DNA of 10,388 nt from contig VAXR01000092.1 of NCBI GenBank assembly GCA_005885165.1, positions 1 through 10,388 on the forward strand, given 5' to 3'. Every line of letters begins with the position of its first letter. Position 1 is the first letter of the stretch. This DNA comes from Actinomycetota bacterium (lineage in GTDB: Bacteria; Actinomycetota; Thermoleophilia; Solirubrobacterales; Thermoleophilaceae). The position numbers and the translations under genes are program-made. The notes under the pieces were generated by a model. It did no database searches. It was not told the origin of the DNA and worked only from the letters and a program-made list of their open reading frames with translations. Of the stretch, positions 1 to 5,952 are shown one piece after another.

Positions 1-300
1 CGGCGGGACATCCCCGTGCAGTTCCTGGAGGGCATGTTCGCCACCCTCCGGCGCGCCGGGATCCTGCAGAGCCAGCGAGGCGTGAAGGGCGGCTACAGCT
101 TCGCCCGGCCACCCGATCAGATCACCGTCCTCGACATCGTCGAGGCGCTCGAGGGAACGCTCGACACCGAGGCCGTTGGCGACGACCCGGTCTGGTCGGA
201 GGCTGTCGAGGCCCTGCGCGAGAAGCTCCGCGGAACGACCGTCGCCGAGGTGGCGGAGCGCGAGTCGCGCGCCGCCGGCGCGACGATGTACTACATCTGA
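1..300 (+). CDS. Rrf2-family transcriptional regulator, 5'-truncated by window edge
   Basis: The frame is open from base 1 and ends in TGA at 298-300, giving 99 visible residues. Rrf2 proteins are usually about 140-150 residues, so roughly the first 45 (most of the helix-turn-helix) lie outside the window. The visible part begins at the end of the recognition region (DIPVQFLEGMFATLRRAGI), followed by the family's wing, SQRGVKGGYSFARPP, and then ITVLDIVEALEG, a hallmark of Rrf2/IscR/CymR proteins. The stretch that carries three cluster-binding cysteines in IscR contains no cysteine here, so an iron-sulfur sensor of IscR type is unlikely. Known Rrf2 members without those cysteines include CymR, which controls cysteine genes in Firmicutes by binding CysK. 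A cysteine operon starts about 2 kb downstream, so a similar role is possible but is only inferred. The next gene starts 18 bases after the stop. Confidence 0.9.
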   Translation, partial: RRDIPVQFLEGMFATLRRAGILQSQRGVKGGYSFARPPDQITVLDIVEALEGTLDTEAVGDDPVWSEAVEALREKLRGTTVAEVAERESRAAGATMYYI

Positions 301-305
301 GGAGA

Positions 306-311
306 TAGCCT
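306..311 (+). promoter_or_regulatory. Predicted -10 box (TAGCCT) of a leaderless transcript for the glycosyltransferase gene
   Basis: TAGCCT fits the TANNNT -10 pattern and lies 7 bases before the ATG at 319. If its last T is position -7, transcription starts at about 318. A GGAG at 301-304 is also present but lies 14 bases from the ATG, far for a ribosome site. No convincing -35 hexamer is seen. Support comes mainly from the same arrangement at five other genes in the window. Confidence 0.5.
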
Positions 312-318
312 CCGCCCG

Positions 319-1620
319 ATGTCCGCCGTCGCGCGCGCACCGGCTCGCCTTGCGCTGCGGCGGGCATGGGCCTCCGATGACTTCCGGTGGGGCGCCGGCA
401 TCGTCGTCGGCGCCCTGATCCTGCGGATCGCCTTCGTGGTCCTGTTCGGGCGCACGAAGGTCGGCTTCAACGACACGTTCTTCTACCAGCTGGTCGCGGA
501 CTCGCTCGCGCACGGGCACGGGTTCACGTTCGGCGGCCACCAGACCGTGCACTGGCCGCCCGGCTACGGGTTCCTGCTCGGCGGGGTCTACGCGGTGTTT
601 GGGAGCAGCATGGTCAACGCGCTGCTCCTCAACGCGGTTCTCGGCTCGGCCACGGTCGGGATCGTCTACCTCGTCGCGCTGCGCGTCTTCGGCCGCACCA
701 CGGCGATCGCCGCCGCGCTCGGCGTGGCGGTCATGCCGGGCCAGCTGATCATCGGCAACGTCGCGCTGTCGGAAACGCTCTACACGCTCATGCTGGTGGG
801 GTTCATCGCGCTCGCGACCCTGCTCGAGTGGAGACCCCGCACGGTCGTGCTGCTCGGCGTCCTGGCGGGGCTTGCGGCGCTCACGCGCGGCGAAGGGTTC
901 TTGTTCCCGGTGATCGTGCTCGCGATGTGGTGGTGGCGCGGCTTGCGCCGCCAGGCGATCCTGCGCGCGCTCGCGGTCGCGGCGGTGATGCTCGTGACGG
1001 TGGCGCCGTGGACCATCCGCAACGCGGTCGTCGTGCACGCGTTCGTCCCCGTGGCGACGAACGCGAGCGACACGCTCTGGTCGGGCCACAACTCGTCGGC
1101 GCAGGGGGGACCGGTCTACGCGCCTCACACGCTGCTGCTGAAGGCGCGCGGCGCGAACTTCGAGCTCGCGGAGGCCAACCTGCTCCGCCGCGAGGCGCTC
1201 AAGTTCGCGGTGCACCACCCGCTGCGCGAGCTGAAGCTGATCCCGCTGAAGCTCGCCGCGCTCTCGCGGGGGGACTCGTTCCTGATCGACACGTGGTTGA
1301 ACACGCGCGGCCAGCATGCGATCGAGCCCGGGACGGCGACGGTCGTGGGGGTGATCGCCGATCTGGCCTCCGAGGCGCTGATGGTCGCGACGATCCTCGC
1401 CGTCGTCCTTTTCCGGAGGTCCCTCTGGCGGATCCCGATGATGCGCGGCGTGCTGGTGTTCCTCGCGCTGGCGATTCCGCTGTACGGGTTCGTCTACTAC
1501 GGCAACGTGCGCTATCACGTCCCGCTCGAGCCGCTGATGCTCCTGGTGATCGCCCCCGCGCTCGGGGCCGCATGGGCGGCGCGCGAGCGGTTCCTCCCGA
1601 AAAGCGAACAGGCCGCCTGA
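319..1620 (+). CDS. GT-C fold membrane glycosyltransferase (family 39 / ArnT-PMT-like)
   Basis: This 433-residue polytopic membrane protein should transfer a sugar from a lipid-phosphate donor on the outer face of the cytoplasmic membrane. After a short basic N-terminus, the first membrane span is at about 24-44. It is followed by an extracytoplasmic loop with FNDTFFYQLVADSLAHG (51-67), where Asp52 is the candidate catalytic acid of GT-C enzymes, and then HWPPGYGFLLGG (78-89). Other typical family segments are GNVALSETLYTLML (146-159), TRGEGFLFP (189-197) and PWTIRNA (230-236). The loop around SDTLWSGHNSSAQGG (250-264) matches the usual substrate-loop position, and RYHVPLEPLMLLV (398-410) begins the last span. 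About ten to eleven spans are expected. The acceptor and sugar cannot be told from sequence. It has its own predicted leaderless promoter, so it need not depend on the upstream rrf2-type gene. The ATG at 319 keeps the whole first span. Confidence 0.85.
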   Translation: MSAVARAPARLALRRAWASDDFRWGAGIVVGALILRIAFVVLFGRTKVGFNDTFFYQLVADSLAHGHGFTFGGHQTVHWPPGYGFLLGGVYAVFGSSMVNALLLNAVLGSATVGIVYLVALRVFGRTTAIAAALGVAVMPGQLIIGNVALSETLYTLMLVGFIALATLLEWRPRTVVLLGVLAGLAALTRGEGFLFPVIVLAMWWWRGLRRQAILRALAVAAVMLVTVAPWTIRNAVVVHAFVPVATNASDTLWSGHNSSAQGGPVYAPHTLLLKARGANFELAEANLLRREALKFAVHHPLRELKLIPLKLAALSRGDSFLIDTWLNTRGQHAIEPGTATVVGVIADLASEALMVATILAVVLFRRSLWRIPMMRGVLVFLALAIPLYGFVYYGNVRYHVPLEPLMLLVIAPALGAAWAARERFLPKSEQAA

Positions 1621-1650
1621 GGTCTGGGCGGGCGCCCGGGGTCTGGGCGC
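1621..1650. repeat. Short direct repeat with embedded GC-rich hairpin in intergenic gap
   Basis: GGTCTGGGCG occurs at 1621-1630 and again at 1640-1649. Between and within the copies, GCGCCC (1632-1637) can pair with GGGCGC (1645-1650) around a 7-base loop. The 10-base palindrome CGGGCGCCCG also sits at 1629-1638. The structure starts directly after the glycosyltransferase stop and ends where the next -10 box begins. It might end transcription weakly or act as an operator. No T-tract follows, so a strong intrinsic terminator is not supported. Confidence 0.35.
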
Positions 1651-1656
1651 TACCCT
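1651..1656 (+). promoter_or_regulatory. Predicted -10 box (TACCCT) for the histidine-rich membrane-anchored gene
   Basis: TACCCT lies 9 bases before the ATG at 1666. Placing its last T at -7 gives a start of transcription near 1663, leaving a 3-base leader. No purine-rich ribosome site lies between the box and the ATG, which fits leaderless translation. Confidence 0.5.
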
Positions 1657-1665
1657 CGCTCCCGC

Positions 1666-2312
1666 ATGGCAAGCCGGGTCGAGCAGAAGAGAAGGGCGCG
1701 CGAGGAGCGCGAGGCCAAGGAGCGGGCCGGGGCCGAGGCGGCGAGGCGTCGGCAGCGGATGATGTCGATCGGCGCCGCCGGCGTGTTCGTCCTCATCGTC
1801 GCGATCGTGGGCGTGGTCGTCGCAACGTCGGGCGGCACCTCGGCGAAGCCGAAAGGCCCCTCGGAGGCGAACGGCCTCCAGGTCTCCGCGGGACAGCCCG
1901 TGGGCGGGAAGATGACCTGGCCGCCCGAGTACGGCCATCTCCAGCAGCGCGTGAAGCAGCTCGGTATCCCGGACCCGAGCGACGCCATCTACCACGTCCA
2001 CTCGCATCTCGCGGTCTACGTCGACGGCAAGCAGTTCGAGGTCCCGGCCCAGATCGGGATCAACCAGAACAGCCAGTTCCTCGCGTCGCTCCACACCCAC
2101 GACACGACCGGCGTGATCCACCAGGAGGCCGTCCAGCAGTACCCGTTCACGCTCGGCCAATTCTTCGACGTCTGGGGCGTGAAGTTCACGCCCACGCAGC
2201 TTGGCGCCTACCCGCCTACAAGCTCCGGCCGCACGACAACATCGTGGTCGGCTTCGGCAGCCCCGGCACGTTCCCCAAGAAGGTCAACTTCAACTACCCC
2301 ACCGGCGAGTAG
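1666..2312 (+). pseudogene. Membrane-anchored histidine-rich protein of unknown function, frameshifted near 3' end
   Basis: Residues 1-32 are highly charged and rich in Arg, Lys and Glu, followed by one membrane span (about 33-54). A Pro/Gly linker then leads to an exported domain with clustered histidines: YHVHSHL (109-115), SLHTHDTTGVIHQE (141-154) and TLGQFFDVWGVKF (162-174). The spacing suggests a metal site, but no function is known to me. The frame is sound to Tyr182 (codon 2209-2211). After that the sensible sequence resumes one frame over, PAYKLRPHDNIVVGFGSPG from 2211 on, and ends in TAG at 2310-2312. From memory, relatives carry about 25 extra residues between the GAY-like and L-x-x-H-D segments, so a small deletion as well as the frame change is likely. 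The break lies in the near-tandem repeat CGCCTAC at 2205-2211 and 2213-2219. A real mutation or an assembly error would both explain this. The unshifted frame stays open into the cysteine synthase gene, so a 554-residue fusion (1666-3330) may be called by software; I consider that artefactual. Confidence 0.65.
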
Positions 2313-2336
2313 CGCTCTCTCGACGGGGCGCGGGGA

Positions 2337-2342
2337 TACCCT
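2337..2342 (+). promoter_or_regulatory. Predicted -10 box (TACCCT) at head of the cysteine operon
   Basis: TACCCT lies 7 bases before the ATG at 2350, within the 37-base gap after the stop at 2310-2312. With the last T at -7, transcription would begin at 2349, next to the ATG. It is the same hexamer as at 1651-1656. This supports 2350 as the true cysteine synthase start rather than read-through from the broken upstream gene. Confidence 0.55.
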
Positions 2343-2349
2343 CTCGCGC

Positions 2350-3330
2350 ATGAGCCGGGTGCGCACCACAACCCCGGGGGACCCGCCCGGCGCGGGACGA
2401 TCCGGCTCCATCCCCACCAACCTGGCCGACCTGGTCGGCGGGACCCCGCTGATCGAGCTCACGAGGCTTGCGCCCGACTGCGACGCCCGTTTGATCGGCA
2501 AGCTCGAGGCCTACAACCCGGCCGGCAGCGTGAAGGACCGGATCGGAGTGTCGATGATCGAGGCGGCGGAGGCGGACGGCCGCATCGAGCCCGGCCGGAC
2601 CACGATCGTGGAGGCCACGTCCGGCAACACCGGGATCGCGCTGGCGTTCGTCTGCGCCGCGAAGCGCTACGACCTGATCCTGGCGATGCCGCAGGGTATG
2701 AGCCGGGAGCGCGAGAGCCTGCTGCGGCTGTACGGCGCCGAGGTTCACGTGACCGAGTCCCTCGGCGGGATGAACGAAGCGGTCGACGCGGCGGCGGAGC
2801 TCGCGGCCGAGCGCGGCGACTCGTTCATCCCCGACCAGTTCTCGAACCCGGCCAATCCCGAGATCCACCGGCGTACGACCGCGGAGGAGATCTGGCGCGA
2901 CACCGGCGGCGCGATCGACGTGCTCGTGTGCGGCGTCGGCACAGGCGGGACTATCACCGGCGCGGGGCAGCGGCTCAAGGAGCGGAACCCGGACCTGCAC
3001 GTGGTGGCGGTCGAGCCGAGCGCCTCGGCGGTGCTCTCGGGCGGCAGGCCCGGCCCGCACAAGATCCAGGGGATCGGAGCGGGCTTCGTTCCCGCGGTGC
3101 TCAACCTCGCCGTGATCGACGAGATCATCGCGGTGGACGACGAGGACGCGCTCGAGACGGCACGGCTCGTCTGCCTGCGCGAGGGCATCCTGGCCGGGAT
3201 CTCGGGCGGTGCCGCCCTATGGGCGGCCATCCAGCTCGGCAAGCGGCCCGAGTTCGAGGGCGCGACGATCGTCGCGGTGGTCCCCGACTCGGGCGAGCGC
3301 TACGTGAGCACGCCCTTCTTTGCGCCATGA
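2350..3330 (+). CDS. cysK: Cysteine synthase (O-acetylserine sulfhydrylase, PLP-dependent)
   Basis: The enzyme makes L-cysteine from O-acetylserine and a sulfur donor, using pyridoxal phosphate, in the cytoplasm. Its 326 residues are slightly above the usual 300-310 because of about 16 extra N-terminal residues before the standard NLADLVGGTPL start. The PLP lysine is Lys62 in NPAGSVKDR. The substrate loop is TSGNTG (90-95), the phosphate-binding loop is GTGGT (197-201), and SGG (285-287) and VPDSGERY (311-318) close the cofactor site. SGGRPGPHKIQGIGAGF (230-246) favours the CysK branch over CysM, but the choice between sulfide and a protein-bound donor cannot be settled by eye. The ATG at 2350 was chosen because a -10 box precedes it; GTG at 2359 is an alternative. 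Its stop overlaps the tusA-like start (ATGA), and a serine acetyltransferase gene lies in the same operon. Confidence 0.95.
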   Translation: MSRVRTTTPGDPPGAGRSGSIPTNLADLVGGTPLIELTRLAPDCDARLIGKLEAYNPAGSVKDRIGVSMIEAAEADGRIEPGRTTIVEATSGNTGIALAFVCAAKRYDLILAMPQGMSRERESLLRLYGAEVHVTESLGGMNEAVDAAAELAAERGDSFIPDQFSNPANPEIHRRTTAEEIWRDTGGAIDVLVCGVGTGGTITGAGQRLKERNPDLHVVAVEPSASAVLSGGRPGPHKIQGIGAGFVPAVLNLAVIDEIIAVDDEDALETARLVCLREGILAGISGGAALWAAIQLGKRPEFEGATIVAVVPDSGERYVSTPFFAP

Positions 3331-3530
3331 GGGAGATGGACCTCACGGGAGTCCCGTGCCCGATGAACTGGGTGCGCGCGCGGCTCGCGCTCGAGGAGAT
3401 CGAGGACGGCGAGCCGCTCGAGCTGGTCCTCGATCCGGGCGAGCCGATGCGGAGCGTCCCCCTCTCCGCCCGCGAGGACGGGCACGACGTGACGGTCACG
3501 GGCAACCGCGTCACGATCGTCAAGCGATGA
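3327..3530 (+). CDS. TusA/SirA-family sulfur carrier protein
   Basis: This is a 67-residue cytosolic protein, close to the usual TusA size of about 75-80. The family carries sulfur as a persulfide on one conserved cysteine. Here that residue is Cys11 in LTGVPCPMNWVRARLALE. The motif is CPMN, not the CPEP/CPxP form of classical TusA, so it belongs to a variant group and may serve a different partner. The rest shows the expected beta-alpha-beta-alpha-beta pattern: VRARLALEEIEDGEPLELVL, then a second helix and a closing strand ending in TIVKR. It has no C-terminal Gly-Gly, so it is not itself a ubiquitin-like carrier of the ThiS/MoaD/CysO kind. Its ATG overlaps the cysK stop and its TGA overlaps the next ATG. 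Expression is therefore probably coupled by translation to both neighbours, pointing to sulfur delivery in cysteine or cofactor synthesis. Confidence 0.88.
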   Translation: MREMDLTGVPCPMNWVRARLALEEIEDGEPLELVLDPGEPMRSVPLSAREDGHDVTVTGNRVTIVKR

Positions 3531-4300
3531 CGCTCACCGATTCGGAGCTCGAGCGGTACTCCAGGCAGCTCGTCCTCCCGGAGTGGAGCGGCGAGGCGCA
3601 GGAGCGCTTGCGGGGGTCGTCCGCGATCGTCGTCGGCGCGGGCGCTCTCGGATCGCCGGCGGCCACGTACCTGGCCGCCGCCGGGCTGGGCCGGATCGGT
3701 GTGGTCGACTCCGACGACGTCGAGCTATCGAACCTGCACCGCCAGCCGCTCCATTACACGCCCGACATCGGCCTTCGCAAGGCCGAGAACGCCGCGGTGA
3801 AGCTGCGCGCGCTGAACCCGGAGGTCGAGGTGGACCCGTACCCGGCCAGGCTGGGTTCCGACAACGCCGAGACGATCGTCACCGGCGCCGACGTCGTCGT
3901 CGACTGCGCCGACTCGTTCGAGACGCGCTACGCCGTCAACGACGCTTGCTGCGCGCTCGGCGTTCCACTCGTCGAGGGCGCGGTCCTCGGGCTCGGCGGG
4001 CAGGTGATGGCGATCGTGCCGGGACAGACGGCGTGCTACCGCTGCGCGTTCCCCGCGCCGCCGTCGCCGGAGAGCGTGCCGAGCTGCCGCGAGGCCGGAG
4101 TGCTCGGCGCGGTGGCGGGGATCGTGGGGTCGATCCAGGCGCTCGAGGCGCTCAAGCTCCTCACGGGCCTCGGCACCCCTCTGGTAGACCGACTCCTCCA
4201 CATCGATGGGGCCACTATGGAGCACACGCTGATCGCCACCGAGCGGCGTGAGGACTGCGCCTCGTGTTCACGCGTAGCGGCTTCGGCACAATCGGGTTGA
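3527..4300 (+). CDS. moeB: MoeB/ThiF-family E1-like adenylyltransferase
   Basis: Family members use ATP to adenylate the C-terminal glycine of a ubiquitin-like sulfur carrier. The 257 residues match MoeB/ThiF length and lack the C-terminal rhodanese domain of MoeZ/MOCS3. Visible features are SRQLVLPEW (12-20), the nucleotide loop GAGALGSP (37-44), VDSDDVELSNLHRQ (60-73, with the Asp and Arg of the active site), and DCADSFETRYAVND (126-139). CYRC (170-173) and CASC (244-247) form the zinc-binding pairs. Cys187 in SVPSCREAGVLG sits where MoeB/ThiF proteins have their candidate catalytic cysteine. It starts by an ATGA overlap with the TusA-like gene. The puzzle is its substrate: no beta-grasp carrier ending in Gly-Gly is encoded in the window. 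A carrier elsewhere (MoaD, ThiS or CysO type) is the simplest solution. The moeB symbol reflects similarity, not proven molybdopterin function. Confidence 0.88.
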   Translation: MTLTDSELERYSRQLVLPEWSGEAQERLRGSSAIVVGAGALGSPAATYLAAAGLGRIGVVDSDDVELSNLHRQPLHYTPDIGLRKAENAAVKLRALNPEVEVDPYPARLGSDNAETIVTGADVVVDCADSFETRYAVNDACCALGVPLVEGAVLGLGGQVMAIVPGQTACYRCAFPAPPSPESVPSCREAGVLGAVAGIVGSIQALEALKLLTGLGTPLVDRLLHIDGATMEHTLIATERREDCASCSRVAASAQSG

Positions 4301-4302
4301 GC

Positions 4303-5043
4303 ATGTTCGGGCTTGGAACGCTCACACGGGTCGCGCGCGAGCTGCGCCAGGACCTGACGGCCGCCCAGGAGCGCGACCCCGCCGCGCGCGAAATCGGGCG
4401 GGCGGAGATCCTCCTCACCTACGGCGGCGTCCAGGCGCTGCTGATGCACCGCGTGGCTCACGCGATACACGACATCGGCATCCCGCTGCTCCCGCACGCG
4501 CTCGCGAACCCGAGCCGCGTGGTCACGGGCATCGAGATCCACCCGGCCGCCGAGATCGGGGACGCGCTCTTCATCGACCACGGCGCCGGCGTGGTGATTG
4601 GCGAGACGGCGGAGATCGGCGACAACGTGACGCTGTACCAGGGGGTGACGCTCGGCGGGACCGGGTTCGCGCGCGGGAAGCGGCACCCGACGGTCGAGGA
4701 CGAGGTGGTCATCGGATCGGGCGCCAAGCTGCTCGGACCGATCACGGTCGGGCGCCGGTCGAAGGTCGGCGCGAACTCCGTAGTGATCCACGACGTCCCG
4801 CCGAACTCGACCGTCGTCGGCAACCCCGGGCATCCCGTCCGCGTGGAGGGAAAGAAGCCGGCCGGGCCGGACGCCGACTGGGCCCACCTGCCCGATCCGG
4901 TGGCCGACGCGATCAGGGCGCTCGCCGGACGCGTGGCGGAGCTCGAGAAGCTGCTTGCAGAGGCGACCGGCAAGAAGCCCGAGGCGACGGCCGAGGTGCG
5001 CCCGCTGCGCAACGTGCGCGGCAGCGATCCCGCGAGCGGCTGA
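4303..5043 (+). CDS. cysE: Serine O-acetyltransferase
   Basis: The enzyme acetylates L-serine with acetyl-CoA, giving the O-acetylserine used by cysteine synthase three genes upstream. A left-handed beta-helix of hexapeptide repeats covers about residues 75-175. It has the strong family signature IEIHPAAEIGDALFIDHGAGVV, with His93 as catalytic base. Glu78 takes the place of the catalytic-dyad Asp, as in many Bacillus-type enzymes. YQGVTLGGTG (112-121), KRHP (126-129) and VPPNSTVVGNPG (165-176) follow. At 246 residues it lacks the long N-terminal helical domain of the E. coli enzyme but has a C-terminal tail with a likely helix (197-222) and a charged end. The ATG at 4303 begins 2 bases after the moeB stop; TTG at 4297 or GTG at 4264 would overlap that gene. 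Those starts are less likely, since the usual N-terminus begins at the helix after MFGLGTLTRV. Confidence 0.93.
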   Translation: MFGLGTLTRVARELRQDLTAAQERDPAAREIGRAEILLTYGGVQALLMHRVAHAIHDIGIPLLPHALANPSRVVTGIEIHPAAEIGDALFIDHGAGVVIGETAEIGDNVTLYQGVTLGGTGFARGKRHPTVEDEVVIGSGAKLLGPITVGRRSKVGANSVVIHDVPPNSTVVGNPGHPVRVEGKKPAGPDADWAHLPDPVADAIRALAGRVAELEKLLAEATGKKPEATAEVRPLRNVRGSDPASG

Positions 5044-5045
5044 GC

Positions 5046-5062
5046 CGAGCGAGGCCCGCTCG
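5046..5062 (+). other. Small hairpin between cysE and the oxidoreductase start
   Basis: CGAGCG (5046-5051) pairs with CGCTCG (5057-5062) around the loop AGGCC. It sits just after the cysE stop and ends 2 bases before the GTG at 5065. It therefore buries the only purine-rich stretch that could serve as a ribosome site. It may dampen translation of the downstream gene or act as weak transcription attenuation. No T-tract follows. Confidence 0.35.
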
Positions 5063-5064
5063 AC

Positions 5065-5952
5065 GTGAGTCCGTCCCGCCGCCCACTCGAGTTCGGGGTC
5101 TCGGTCCTGCCGACGAGCGATGGCGTTGACGCCGCCCGCAGGATCGTGCGCGCGGCCGAGGAGGGCGGGATCGACCTCGTCGGGATCCAGGACCATCCCT
5201 ACCAGGCGCGCTTTCTCGACACCTGGTTCCTGATCGCAACGCTGCTCGCAGAGACGCGGCGGCTTCGCTTCTTCCCCAACGTCGCCAACCTGCCGTTGCG
5301 CCACCCGGCGATGATGGCCAAGCAGGCCGCCACGCTCGACGTGCTGAGCGGCGGGCGCTTCGAGCTGGGCCTGGGAGCGGGCGCGTCGAGCGACCGCGCG
5401 GCGACTATGGGCGCCGCGCGGCGCAGCGTCGGCGAGTCCGTCGACGCGCTGATCGAGGCCGTCGAGATCCTGCGCCGCGCGTGGAGCGGGGAGGAGGAGG
5501 TCACGTTCGAGGGCCGCCACTACCGGATCGAGGGCTTCCAGCCCGGTCCGCTTCCGGCGCACCGGATCGAGATCTGGCTGGGCGCGTACAAGCCGCGCAT
5601 GCTGCGGGTGACCGGACGCCTTGCGGACGGCTGGATCCCGTCGATGGGATACCTGCCGCCGGATGAGCTCGGCGCTCGCTCGAACGCGGTCGACGAGGCT
5701 GCGCGCGAGGCGGGGCGCGATCCGGCCGAGGTGCGCCACGCGTACAACGTGTCGGGCGCGATCACCGACGGCGAACGCGGCGACGGTCCTCTCGACGGCC
5801 CGACGGAGCACTGGGTCGAGACACTCAGCGGCTGGGCCGAGCGGCTCGCCGTCGACACGTTCGTGCTGTGGCCGTCGGGCGACGATCCCGCCGGACAGGT
5901 CGAGCGCTTCGCCCGCGACGTGGTGCCGGCCGTGCGGCGCGCGGCTCAGTAG
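5065..5952 (+). CDS. Luciferase-like (LLM class) flavin/F420-dependent oxidoreductase
   Basis: This 295-residue TIM-barrel protein belongs to the bacterial luciferase-like superfamily, whose actinobacterial members mostly use coenzyme F420. Landmarks are FGVSVLPT (10-17, first strand), GIQDHPYQARFLDTW (40-54), LDVLSGGRFELGLGAG (91-106, near the cofactor phosphate in relatives) and IWLGAYKPRMLRVTGRLADGWIPS (about 170-193). The last region is typical of the F420-dependent branch rather than alkanal monooxygenases. The substrate is unknown. Some luciferase-like enzymes desulfonate or oxidise sulfur compounds, so its place after a cysteine operon is suggestive but weak evidence. The GTG at 5065 is used because no nearby ATG keeps the first strand. 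Unlike the other non-overlapping genes it has no TAnnCT box before its start, so it is probably read through from cysE, 21 bases upstream. Its end overlaps the convergent qng1-like gene by 7 bases. Confidence 0.88.
   Translation: MSPSRRPLEFGVSVLPTSDGVDAARRIVRAAEEGGIDLVGIQDHPYQARFLDTWFLIATLLAETRRLRFFPNVANLPLRHPAMMAKQAATLDVLSGGRFELGLGAGASSDRAATMGAARRSVGESVDALIEAVEILRRAWSGEEEVTFEGRHYRIEGFQPGPLPAHRIEIWLGAYKPRMLRVTGRLADGWIPSMGYLPPDELGARSNAVDEAAREAGRDPAEVRHAYNVSGAITDGERGDGPLDGPTEHWVETLSGWAERLAVDTFVLWPSGDDPAGQVERFARDVVPAVRRAAQ

Noticed and set aside
387..2312. Open frame of 641 codons overlapping the glycosyltransferase gene
   Set aside because: Most of it is an out-of-frame Arg/Ala-rich shadow. 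Only its last 30 or so codons are real, being the shifted end of the histidine-rich gene.
3344..3358. Inverted repeat CACGGGA-G-TCCCGTG inside the start of the TusA-like gene
   Set aside because: It lies in codons for the conserved LTGVPC region, so it can be explained by coding constraint. A regulatory hairpin is possible but unsupported.
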